Origin: a virus
Virus record (IMG/VR): IMGVR_UViG_3300025949_000001
Span: 51,996-115,995 of that record
Reading direction: 5' to 3' (one strand)
Length of the DNA stretch: 64,000 nucleotides
In this document: positions 45,970-53,567 of the stretch, piece by piece
Layout: each line of letters opens with the position of its first letter
Numbering within the stretch: position 1 is the stretch's first letter
Notes under the pieces: model-generated
What the model was told of the DNA's origin: nothing
Database searches by the model: none
The model's input: only the letters and a program-made list of their open reading frames with translations
Made by a program: the position numbers and the translations under genes

Positions 45970-48950
45970 GACAGGGCCGCCGCGAGTTGCCGCATCATCT
46001 GCGCCTGCTGTTCGGGTCCGGGGGCTTGCGGGCCGTAGTAGTTGAACGCGACCTGCGGCCCGGCTGCGGCGGCCTGCGGCCGCGATTGCATGGCGGTGGT
46101 CTGGCCGTGGGTCAGGACATAGCCGTCCTGGCCGGACAGGAATGTCTCTTCGCCGTGTTCTCCGACCGGCGTCAAAGTGCCCGCCGTGACCGGTCCGCCG
46201 CCCGCGCGCCCGGCGCCGAGCGCCTTGCCGCCGCCGGTCAGATCGACGCCCCCGCCCGGCATGTTGTGCGTGACCGCGTAAACCTGGACCGTGCCGTACG
46301 AGCTGTTGATGTCGTTGAGCAGATGCTTGACCGCCTGCTGCGCGGAACCGGTGTTGGCGTTGACGTTGATCGGGATGTTCTTGGGCAGCTGATACAACTC
46401 GTCTGCGAGTTCGCGCACTTTTTTCTTGTTCAGCCCGGCCTTGTCGGCCGCGTCGATGAACGCGTTCTTCTCCGCGAGCAGCTTCCCGTTCGCGTCGCTG
46501 TACGCGGCGGAGGCGCCCTTCGTGGACACCTCGCTCTGGTACAGCGCGATCGCGGCCTTCTGCGCGGAGGACGCGATACCCGCGAACACCTGGACATTGC
46601 GCGCGCCCTTGACGTTCGTGTCATCGAGGCTCGCGCCGTTGGCGTTGACGGCGGCGCTGACGCCGTCCAGCGCGATGGTGAACGATGCCTGGGAGGTGAG
46701 CAGGCTGCTCTCGGTGTCGTTCATCGCCTGCAATACCGACCCGTACGCCGAACCGCCGGACGCGGCCAGTTGGTAGGAGGCGACGGACGCGGCGAGCTGC
46801 TGGTTCAGTTGGCTCTGGCCGTCGCCCAGGTTCAGCGCCGCGACCGTGTTGTCGCCGGTGCTCTGCGCTTTCTCCGTGAGCTTCTGATACTCGGCGTCCA
46901 GCGTGGCGTTGAAAATGCTCGTAGTGTTGTTCAGCGCCGCCGTCGCGGCGTCCAAAGCGGTCTGCTTGTTGATCGCGTCCGCGACCTGCTGCGTTTGCGC
47001 CTTGACCGAGTTGAGCAGCTGCTGCGTCGAGTCCGTCAGGGTGTTCGACGCTTCGGCGCCCTGCGCGAGGCGCACGCTGCCGGTCGACATCGCCTGGTTC
47101 AGCTGGTTCTGGCCCCCGACCATCTGCACGCTGGAGCCGTACAGGGTGTTGACGGCCACCGCGGTCTGCTGATTCGCCTGGCCCAGTTGCGTCTGCCCGG
47201 TCAGCGACGCCAAGGTTGCCACCTGCTGCTGGCGTGAGACCTCGTTGGACTGGCTGGTGATCGCGGCCAGTTGCGACATGGCGGACTTGTTGCCGGTGGC
47301 GGCCTCGGTGAGCAGCGAGAGCGAAACCCCGGCGTTCTTGGCCTCGTCGGCGAGACCGGACGTCTGCGCCTGCTGCGCGACGAACGCGGAGGTGGACTGC
47401 CCGATCTTTCCGGCGTCCTGCGCGACAGCGGCGGCCAGATCGCCCTGGCTCAGCGTGATGGCCTTGGTGGCGTCGTCCGCGTTGAACAATGCGGCGGCCA
47501 GCCCGGAGGCCAGGCCGATACCGGCGCCGATGGCGATGCCCCACGGGCCGCCGACCACGCCGGCCATTTTCGCGAGCGTCCCGGACGCCCCGGACGCAGC
47601 ACCCTGCATCTTGCCCAGCAGTCCGCCGGACTCCTCCGCCTTGTCCGCCAGTTTCGAAAGGCCTTCGGCTCCCGACAGGAGTCCGCTTTGGATTTTCGGG
47701 TCCAATTTCAACGCGCTGACTGCGCCGAGGACTCCGCCGACGACCGCAGGCGAAGAAACGCCCCGCATGGCGTCGTCCAGCCCGTTGATCACATGGGTGA
47801 GGCCGATCAGCGGCACGGAGGTGGCCGTGCCCGCTGCCCCGATCACCGACCCGACTGTGTGGATCGTGTTGCCCACGGCGTTGAGAGTCGCCTCAAGCGC
47901 GCTTCCCTGAGCGTTGGCGTTGTTCACGACCCCGGTGAAGAATCCGCCGACGTCCGCGCCGAGCACGGGCAGCGACTTGGAGAAGTCGGTGACGATCACT
48001 TGGCTGGTGGAGAGCGCCTTGGACATCCCGGGCAGCAGGCCGCCGACGAATCCGGTTAGGCCCGTGGTGACGGTGGCGATGTCGGGTTCGGCGGCAGAGA
48101 ACAGTTCCTTGAAGTCGGGCCTTAGTTCCCGCACCTGCTTGTCGACTGCGAGCAGATCGGCATGCAACTCAGCCGTCGCCGGCGCAGCGGCCTGTTCGAT
48201 CGAGGTGGCGGCATCGTGGCCGACCTGCGCCATGTCGGCGGCGATGACCTTGTTCTGCTTGAGGACTAGTGCGGTCACGCCGACCATGGCGGTGCCCAGG
48301 CCGGCGGCCAGCAGCGAGCCGCCGATTGCGCCCGCTCCGGCGAGTGCGGCGATGATCAGCGGGGACATGCCCTGACCGGCGTCTTTGGCCGCCTTCTCGC
48401 CCTTGCCCTTGATCTCCTCATCGAGATCGTCCAGGCCTGGGGCGACTCCCTTGCCGATCTCGTCGCCAATGCCCTTGCCGATCTCGTCGCCGACGGTCTG
48501 GCCGGCGGAGATGAACCGGCCGCGCGAGTCGCGCAGGCGCGTGGTGACGGCGGTGGCGGCCTCGTCGGCGACTTTGCTGCCGCTTTCGCGCACGGCCGGG
48601 ATCGCGCCCTGGATGCCCGCGTCGATCCCCTTGCCGGCCTCGGTGCCGACCTTGCCGCCGAGGCCTTTGCCGATGCGTTCAGCCTCGTCCATGATCGGCG
48701 CCTCGGCGTCGGCGACCCCGCGGACGATCCCGTCCCCGACGCTTTTGCCGATGTCGGCCGCGTCGCGCTCCAATACCGGCTTGGCGTCCAGCAGCCCCTT
48801 GGACAGGCCCGAGGCCATCCGGGGGGAGGATCCCGCGCTCGCGCCCTCGACCGCTGCGGCGATCTTCGCCTTCCAGTCGGCCTCGTCGATGTTCGCTTTG
48901 ACGTCCATCCACGCCGAACCGGCTTTGAACCCTTCAGGCACCCCTGTCAC
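45966..48950 (-). CDS. Tail tape measure protein
   Basis: 994 residues, the longest gene here. Long amphipathic helices, a Gly-rich region of repeats (IGKGLGGKVGTEAGKGIDAG), hydrophobic spans around residues 200-230 and 465-500, and a C-terminal segment HNMPGGGVDLTGGGKALGAG...EHGEETFLSGQDGYVLTHGQT common to actinophage tape measures. Its length sets the tail length. It overlaps the end of the frameshifted chaperone gene. Confidence 0.92.
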   Translation of the reverse strand: MTGVPEGFKAGSAWMDVKANIDEADWKAKIAAAVEGASAGSSPRMASGLSKGLLDAKPVLERDAADIGKSVGDGIVRGVADAEAPIMDEAERIGKGLGGKVGTEAGKGIDAGIQGAIPAVRESGSKVADEAATAVTTRLRDSRGRFISAGQTVGDEIGKGIGDEIGKGVAPGLDDLDEEIKGKGEKAAKDAGQGMSPLIIAALAGAGAIGGSLLAAGLGTAMVGVTALVLKQNKVIAADMAQVGHDAATSIEQAAAPATAELHADLLAVDKQVRELRPDFKELFSAAEPDIATVTTGLTGFVGGLLPGMSKALSTSQVIVTDFSKSLPVLGADVGGFFTGVVNNANAQGSALEATLNAVGNTIHTVGSVIGAAGTATSVPLIGLTHVINGLDDAMRGVSSPAVVGGVLGAVSALKLDPKIQSGLLSGAEGLSKLADKAEESGGLLGKMQGAASGASGTLAKMAGVVGGPWGIAIGAGIGLASGLAAALFNADDATKAITLSQGDLAAAVAQDAGKIGQSTSAFVAQQAQTSGLADEAKNAGVSLSLLTEAATGNKSAMSQLAAITSQSNEVSRQQQVATLASLTGQTQLGQANQQTAVAVNTLYGSSVQMVGGQNQLNQAMSTGSVRLAQGAEASNTLTDSTQQLLNSVKAQTQQVADAINKQTALDAATAALNNTTSIFNATLDAEYQKLTEKAQSTGDNTVAALNLGDGQSQLNQQLAASVASYQLAASGGSAYGSVLQAMNDTESSLLTSQASFTIALDGVSAAVNANGASLDDTNVKGARNVQVFAGIASSAQKAAIALYQSEVSTKGASAAYSDANGKLLAEKNAFIDAADKAGLNKKKVRELADELYQLPKNIPINVNANTGSAQQAVKHLLNDINSSYGTVQVYAVTHNMPGGGVDLTGGGKALGAGRAGGGPVTAGTLTPVGEHGEETFLSGQDGYVLTHGQTTAMQSRPQAAAAGPQVAFNYYGPQAPGPEQQAQMMRQLAAALS

Positions 48951-49586
48951 CTCCTCCCATCCTGGTCGCGGCCTGGATCACCAGGGCCGGGTTGGCGCCC
49001 ACCCAGTCGTCGAAACTCATCTCCGCAGCCGCCTGTCCGCGTCCCTGCGCCGCCGGGCCGTCCTGCTGCGCGCGTGCCCGCGCGGCCGCGAGGGCGACCG
49101 CGCCGCCGTACACCTCCAGCCGGTAGGCCAGCGCGAAGAACTCCGGGCCCGACAGGTCGCTGCCCTCGATCGGGCGCACCCGGTGGAAGCGGCTGAAGTC
49201 GCTGGCCACATCCCGCCAGTAGGCCAGGACCCAGGCGACTTGCGCGGCGCGCTGCTCGATCAGGCTTTTGGGTCCTCCGGTCCGCCCAGCAGGGCGTCGC
49301 GCAGTGCGGCGCCGATGTCGGGCATGTGGTCGCGGGTGAGCGCCGGGTCCTCCTCGAGCCGCGTGTACTGCTCGCTTCCGAGCAGCTTCATCAGCGCCCA
49401 CGTCAGGGCGTGGTCGGAGCTGGAGGCGTAGAGCAGCCGCAGGTAGGTCAGCCCCCAGCCGACGGGGATGTGCGCGGGGAAGGTGTAGATCGTGTCGGCG
49501 ACCTTGAACCCCGGCACCCGGTCTTCGGCCGGGCCGCCCGCCTCGTCGCCCGTCGCGGGCGCGGCGTTCGCTTTCGTAGTGGTCAT
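48934..49586 (-). CDS. Tail assembly chaperone, long form by -1 frameshift (gpGT-like)
   Basis: Two frames joined by slippage at CCCAAAA (49272-49266): the first 107 residues of the short chaperone, then 110 residues in the -1 frame (SLIEQRAAQVAWVLAYW ... TRMGGGDRGA) with no ribosome site or plausible start of its own. Siphophages produce both forms in a fixed ratio to load the tape measure. Position immediately before the tape measure gene supports the call. Total 217 residues. Confidence 0.77.
49260..49586 (-). CDS. Tail assembly chaperone, short form (gpG-like)
   Basis: 108 residues, starting TTTKANAAPATGDEAG, with FKVADTIYTFPAHIPVGWGLTYLRLLY and a helical end. ATG 49586. Its last codons contain the slippery heptamer, so a fraction of ribosomes produces the long form. 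Lies between major tail protein and tape measure, as in nearly all siphophages. Confidence 0.8.
   Translation of the reverse strand: MTTTKANAAPATGDEAGGPAEDRVPGFKVADTIYTFPAHIPVGWGLTYLRLLYASSSDHALTWALMKLLGSEQYTRLEEDPALTRDHMPDIGAALRDALLGGPEDPKA
49266..49272 (-). promoter_or_regulatory. Programmed -1 ribosomal frameshift site CCCAAAA
   Basis: On the minus strand the codons C-CCA-AAA fit the X-XXY-YYZ rule; after slippage tRNAs re-pair on CCC-AAA and the ribosome enters the frame of the long chaperone. The zero-frame stop comes two codons later (GCC TGA). Confidence 0.75.
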
Positions 49587-49591
49587 GGGCG

Positions 49592-50167
49592 TCACGCGGT
49601 CTGGTCGATGTTGGCCCACGCGGGGATCGAGTCGGACACCTCGTAGAGGGTCCACGTCGCCGCGAGCGTGGAGATCTTCCCGTCCTGCACGAACGCCTTC
49701 TGCACCTTCGGCTTCGACAAGGCCTTACGGCCGATCAGGCGGCGGCGGAACCCGCCCGGCGCCCAGCCGTCCAGCAGCACCGCCCCGTACTGCGGCACCG
49801 GGGGCAGGCCGCCGACCTGCGCCTCCTGCTTCGCCCACCCGGTGCCGGATGTCGAGGTGACCAGGTTGTTCATGATGATCGCGTAGTTCGCGAGCGTGGC
49901 CTCGGCCATCGCGACGGTGATCGTGGTCATCGCGGTGCCCGCGACATACCGCGCGCCGATCGGGCGCAGCCGCTGATCGACGATCAGATCGGTGGACGGC
50001 AGGTCGTCCTCCCACACGAACCCGCCGCTGGTGTCGCCGACGTCCGTCCACACGGCAGGGTCGGGCGCGGTGTAGGGGGACATGGATGAGTCGGCGGGTT
50101 CGAGCGCGCCGAACGCGCCGTAGTAGAACTTGCCGACGCCGGACACGACGTTATTCGGGTTGCCCAT
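49592..50167 (-). CDS. Major tail tube protein
   Basis: 191 residues: GNPNNVVSGVGKFYYGAFGALEP at the start, ...WTDVGDTSGGFVWEDD..., then a beta-rich body ending KISTLAATWTLYEVSDSIPAW. Start and order match actinophage major tail proteins; the gene precedes the chaperones. It polymerises into the tail tube. Confidence 0.78.
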   Translation of the reverse strand: MGNPNNVVSGVGKFYYGAFGALEPADSSMSPYTAPDPAVWTDVGDTSGGFVWEDDLPSTDLIVDQRLRPIGARYVAGTAMTTITVAMAEATLANYAIIMNNLVTSTSGTGWAKQEAQVGGLPPVPQYGAVLLDGWAPGGFRRRLIGRKALSKPKVQKAFVQDGKISTLAATWTLYEVSDSIPAWANIDQTA

Positions 50168-50233
50168 GGCGGTGTTGCTCCGTTTCGTTCCCGTCTACCG
50201 GGGACTCGTGGGTGGTGCGGGGTGTTGCTGCGG

Positions 50234-50432
50234 CTAGCGCTTCCTGGCGCCTTTACGGACCGGGAGGGCGCGGTAGCCGGTCTTCTTGCCTCGGGTGGCG
50301 ACGATCTGCTCAGCCCATTTTTTGGCGAAGGGCTTCTTTGTTGCATATAGAAAGCGGTTGTCGCCACTGTGCCTTGGAATGCATCGGTCCAGGGGACTTG
50401 CGCTTCCCGCTGGACTTCTTTGTGGAGGCCAT
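50234..50432 (-). pseudogene. Small basic connector-region gene with internal frameshift
   Basis: ATG 50432 has GAGGAGGTGATC upstream and reads MASTKKSSGKRKSPGPMHSK-AQWR, then runs out of frame to a stop at 50310. The +1 frame, entered near 50350, reads RFLYATKKPFAKKWAEQ...GYRALPVRKGARKR to TAG 50234. Together they form a small basic protein of a type common beside phage capsid and tail genes. About seven extra bases (CGACAAC) between TGG and CGC would explain the break. Programmed slippage cannot be excluded. Confidence 0.6.
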
Positions 50433-50437
50433 CGTGG

Positions 50438-51040
50438 TTAGATCACCTCCTCGAGATAGGTTTTCGCGGAATCCCACCAGTCGGGGCGTTCCACATAATG
50501 CAAGACCATGTTGCAGACGCGGCATAATGCTCCCCGCACCTGACCGGTTTTGTGATCGTGATCAACGCAGGTCGCTTTTTGCGTCCGACAGATCCAGCAG
50601 AGGCCGTCATGCCGGGCGGCCAGCCCGTCCCATTCCTTCTCGGACAAGCCGTATCGACGCAACCTGGCCCGCGCTGACTTGCTGGGCGTGCATTCGAAAC
50701 AGATCCTCTGTCTACTGCTCGTCGGTTCGTAGGCCTGACCGCACTTTGAGCAAGTCGCAGTCGAAGGTCGTCCACCCGAGGGGTTCTTCACCAGGGCGCG
50801 CACCTGGACCATGTCGCGGACCGACACGGCACATTTTTTCGAGCACCGAGATTGTGTACGCCAGTTACGCGTGCGGAAAGAAGAACCACAGCCAGGGCAT
50901 ACCATCGCTGGATGGCGGCATTCAAATGAGCAGAATTTTTGGCGGTTGCTCGACGGCTGGAAAAGGTCGCCACACGTGATGCACGGGCGCTTCTCGCTAC
51001 TAACATTCATAACTTCAGGGATATCTTCTTCTGCTATCAC
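50438..51040 (-). CDS. Homing endonuclease of the endonuclease VII family
   Basis: 200 residues. Three zinc-finger-like Cys groups (CITCG...CSFEC, CPGCG...CSKKC, CSKCG...CFEC) precede an endonuclease VII domain: YGLSEKEWDGLAARHDGLCWIC, CVDHDHKTGQVRGALCRVCN, with catalytic Asp/His in DHDH. Codon use is clearly less GC-rich than the surrounding tail genes, a mark of recent arrival. GTG 51040 has AGGAGG. Its final codons GAG GAG GTG ATC supply the ribosome binding site of the next gene, so it is inserted just ahead of that start. Confidence 0.86.
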   Translation of the reverse strand: MIAEEDIPEVMNVSSEKRPCITCGDLFQPSSNRQKFCSFECRHPAMVCPGCGSSFRTRNWRTQSRCSKKCAVSVRDMVQVRALVKNPSGGRPSTATCSKCGQAYEPTSSRQRICFECTPSKSARARLRRYGLSEKEWDGLAARHDGLCWICRTQKATCVDHDHKTGQVRGALCRVCNMVLHYVERPDWWDSAKTYLEEVI

Positions 51041-51086
51041 TGCAGTGCCTCCTCTCGCGATATCGAATTCACGAAGATATAGCCGC

Positions 51087-51440
51087 CTACGACACCCCCG
51101 GCATGCGAAACAGGGCGACCGAGACGCCCGTGTTCGCCGAGAAATCCAACTCGACCGTGTTCGAACTCGGCTGGTTGTAGTCCGAGGGGTAAGGCCCGAA
51201 CTTCACCGGCGCGGGCGTGGTAGCCACGACGACCGTCGTCGGTGAAGTCACGGACTGCCCTTGGACGAGGCGCCCGATCTTCTCGGTGACCGTGGTCGTG
51301 GTGCCGGTGGTGACGACCTCGATCCACTCGCGGCCGGTGTTCTGGAACGTCAGGCCGCTGTTGCTGCCGAGCGAGGTGTAGGTGGGCACGAGTCCCGCCG
51401 GGGTGGGGACCTGCGCGGCGAGGTTGGTGAGCAGGGTCAT
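51087..51440 (-). CDS. Small virion-region protein
   Basis: 117 residues, beta-rich: TYTSLGSNSGLTFQNTGREWIEVVTTGTTTTVT, FGPYPSDYNQPSSNTVELDFS. Likely a head-tail or decoration protein by position between connector genes and the major tail protein. ATG 51440 overlaps the upstream TAA. No named family. Confidence 0.57.
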   Translation of the reverse strand: MTLLTNLAAQVPTPAGLVPTYTSLGSNSGLTFQNTGREWIEVVTTGTTTTVTEKIGRLVQGQSVTSPTTVVVATTPAPVKFGPYPSDYNQPSSNTVELDFSANTGVSVALFRMPGVS

Positions 51441-51649
51441 TACTTGCTGCCTTTCTTGGCCCACTTGCGGGCGTTTTGGGCGAACACGGCGCGGCGGCGC
51501 GTGGCCGGGTTTTTGGACTTGGCCAGGGCGGCGAGCTTCGCGGCGGGGATCGGCCGGCCCTTCTTCGCCCCGGCGGCGGCGCGCAGCTTGCCCGCATTCG
51601 AGGCCTTGATCTTGATGGGCGACTTGCCGCCGCCCGACTTCATCGCCAC
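51440..51649 (-). CDS. Small lysine-rich protein
   Basis: 69 residues, very basic (KSGGGKSPIKIKASNAGKLRAAAGAKKGR...KWAKKGSK). Possibly packaged with DNA or structural. ATG 51643 is an alternative start. Confidence 0.55.
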   Translation of the reverse strand: MAMKSGGGKSPIKIKASNAGKLRAAAGAKKGRPIPAAKLAALAKSKNPATRRRAVFAQNARKWAKKGSK

Positions 51650-51662
51650 GCGCGCCTCCCGC

Positions 51663-52133
51663 TCATGAATAGGTCGCCTCGATTTCGGTCCACAGCAGTT
51701 GCAGGTCGAAACCCACGTGCGCCCAGTCCGCCGGGTCCCCGTACATGCGCCGCGGCTCCGTCACCAGCCGCGCCGAGGCGACCCGCGCCGGGAAGTAGGT
51801 CACCGGCCCCGCAGTGATCTCCAGGTCGCGTACGGCGCGGTCGCGCTGGAACGTCTCGGCGCGGATGTGCTCGGCCAGGCGGTGTGCGACCCCCCACGGC
51901 GGCTTGTTCGAGTTGGCCACGGTCGCGTAGCAGTCGATCTGCACCACGGGCGCCTTCGCCGGGACGTCGAGCATCGTGCCGCCCACACCGCCGGTGACCA
52001 CCACGAACCCATCCGCCGACCACGCGGACGGGTCGGGCAGCGCGGTGGCGCACATGTCGGCGGACAGCCCGGGGATCGACGCGAGCCACGCGAGGACCAC
52101 CAAGTCGGTGTTGGGGCGGTTCGGCAGGCTCAT
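51663..52133 (-). CDS. Probable tail terminator / head-tail connector protein
   Basis: 156 residues: LVVLAWLASIPGLSADMCATALPD, then VVQIDCYATVANSNKPPWGVAHRLAEHI and YFPARVASARLVTEPRRMYGDPADWAHVGFDLQLLW. The last pattern (ARxxTEPRRxPGDxAxWAHVGFDLQL) is characteristic of actinophage tail terminator/connector proteins. Start overlaps the upstream gene (ATGA). Confidence 0.64.
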   Translation of the reverse strand: MSLPNRPNTDLVVLAWLASIPGLSADMCATALPDPSAWSADGFVVVTGGVGGTMLDVPAKAPVVQIDCYATVANSNKPPWGVAHRLAEHIRAETFQRDRAVRDLEITAGPVTYFPARVASARLVTEPRRMYGDPADWAHVGFDLQLLWTEIEATYS

Positions 52134-52465
52134 CCGGAGCGCTCCTGGTAGACCGCTGGGCGCATGAACGGCTGCGCTGGCACCCACGTCTGGTGCGCCG
52201 GATGCCCGTTGATCTCAGCAGGGGTCCAGTGCCCGAACTCGACCCAGCGGGGATAGTCCGCCGAGTTCTCGATGATCAGGTCGTGGCCGCCCTCGCCGCC
52301 CAGGCGCGGTGGCTCACAGTGCTCCAGCAGGTTCCCCGTATCCACCGGGCAGTAGCGCCGCTCGTCCTCAACGATCGCCGGGCCAAGCTTCCCCAGGAAC
52401 ACCCGGTCGGTGCCCGCGTACACGCCCTCGCGCCAGTCCGGTTCCATCTCGATGCGCACGCTCAT
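52130..52465 (-). CDS. Head-tail joining protein, HK97 gp10-like
   Basis: 111 residues: VEDERRYCPVDTGNLLEHCEPPR is the P-x-D-T-G-x-L motif of the HK97 gp10 family, and NSADYPRWVEFGHWTPAEI the conserved Y-x-x-x-V-E-x-G segment. These small proteins join head and tail. ATG 52465. Confidence 0.68.
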   Translation of the reverse strand: MSVRIEMEPDWREGVYAGTDRVFLGKLGPAIVEDERRYCPVDTGNLLEHCEPPRLGGEGGHDLIIENSADYPRWVEFGHWTPAEINGHPAHQTWVPAQPFMRPAVYQERSG

Positions 52466-52803
52466 TTGGTCACGCTCGTCACACGCTGCAGGACTGCCGT
52501 CAGGTCCGGGGTCAGACCGGGCGCGTTGGGCTGTGTCAGCTGCGTGACCGAGTACACGTAGCCGGTTTCCTCGTCGAGGATCTGGTCGCTGGAGAGCAGG
52601 TCCGTGGTCGAGGGCAGCGTCAGGTCGATGCGGCGCACGGTGCGCCGCTGCTGGGTCGCGGCGTCCCACGTCGTCGCGTTCGACTCGACCAGCGCCGCGA
52701 TGATCCCCGTCTTGTACGGGGTCTGCGTGTCGATCAGGTCGCCGGCGTCGTTGTAGTCGGTGCCGCGCAGGATCGTGACTTTCGTCGTCGCCAGTGCGTA
52801 CAC
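52462..52803 (-). CDS. Head closure protein (probable)
   Basis: 113 residues, beta-rich (KVTILRGTDYNDAGDLIDTQTPYKTGIIAALVE), order and size of a head-tail stopper. GTG 52803; stop overlaps the next gene. Confidence 0.6.
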   Translation of the reverse strand: MYALATTKVTILRGTDYNDAGDLIDTQTPYKTGIIAALVESNATTWDAATQQRRTVRRIDLTLPSTTDLLSSDQILDEETGYVYSVTQLTQPNAPGLTPDLTAVLQRVTSVTK

Positions 52804-52804
52804 G

Positions 52805-53566
52805 TCAGCCCCCGTACGTTCCGACGGGGAACCACGGGAACGCCAGGTCGTTCGCGGACGAGTCCGCGTTCGGGTTGAGCAGGCCGCCGAAGGAGTCCTG
52901 GAACGGGGACTGCACGTGCAAGCTGCGCCCGCGCATCCACGAGACCTTCGACAGCGCCTTCGCGGCCAGCGGCGCGATGCGCAGCGAGTCGTCCTTCAGC
53001 GCCACCGCCCGGCTGCCCATCGTGATCGCCGCCAGGTCGATGCGCTGGAACAGGTCCGGCTGCGCCGTCAGCCACGCCGCCTGGAACGCCACTGTGAGCT
53101 TGAGCCAATACTGGTCGCGGGTGCCGGTCCTGGGCTGCGCGTCGTAGGTGCGGCCGGCGAAGATGTCCACGAGCGCCTGCGCCTGCATCAGCTGCGCCGT
53201 CGTGACCGTCAGCCCCGTGTAGGTAGCGACGTCGTCGAGGGTGGCCCACGAGCCGAGCGGGGAGACGTTGGGGTTCGCGGCCAGGACTTCGAAGTCCTCG
53301 TCGCTGAACGCCGGAGAGCCGTCCACGTCGGTGCCGGTCCAGATCGCGGCGTAGTCCCCGGGGCTCTGATCGGAAGGCGCCTGCCAGGTGTAGGTGTACA
53401 CGCCCGTACCCGGGTGGCCCACGCCGGTGGGGGTGGGGGACAGCACGATGTGGCCGCCGGAGTCCACCAGCCCGAACGCGATCGAGGCGAGGTCGGTGAG
53501 CATGGTGCCGGTCTCGTCGTACCAGAGCGACGAGAACACGCCCGGCCGGCCCTGTGTCACGTCCAT
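52805..53566 (-). CDS. Head-tail adaptor with N-terminal Ig-like module
   Basis: 253 residues. Residues 1-100 (PGVFSSLWYDETGTMLTDLASIAF...GVYTYTWQAPSDQSPGDYAAIW) form an Ig-like module also found at the start of the distal tail protein. Residues 105-253 (WATLDDVATYTGLTVTTAQLMQAQALVDIFAG ... RAVALKDDSLRIAPLAAKALSKV) form the helical adaptor typical of head-tail connector complex proteins. A surface module on a connector is unusual. Confidence 0.68.
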   Translation of the reverse strand: MDVTQGRPGVFSSLWYDETGTMLTDLASIAFGLVDSGGHIVLSPTPTGVGHPGTGVYTYTWQAPSDQSPGDYAAIWTGTDVDGSPAFSDEDFEVLAANPNVSPLGSWATLDDVATYTGLTVTTAQLMQAQALVDIFAGRTYDAQPRTGTRDQYWLKLTVAFQAAWLTAQPDLFQRIDLAAITMGSRAVALKDDSLRIAPLAAKALSKVSWMRGRSLHVQSPFQDSFGGLLNPNADSSANDLAFPWFPVGTYGG

Positions 53567-53567
53567 G

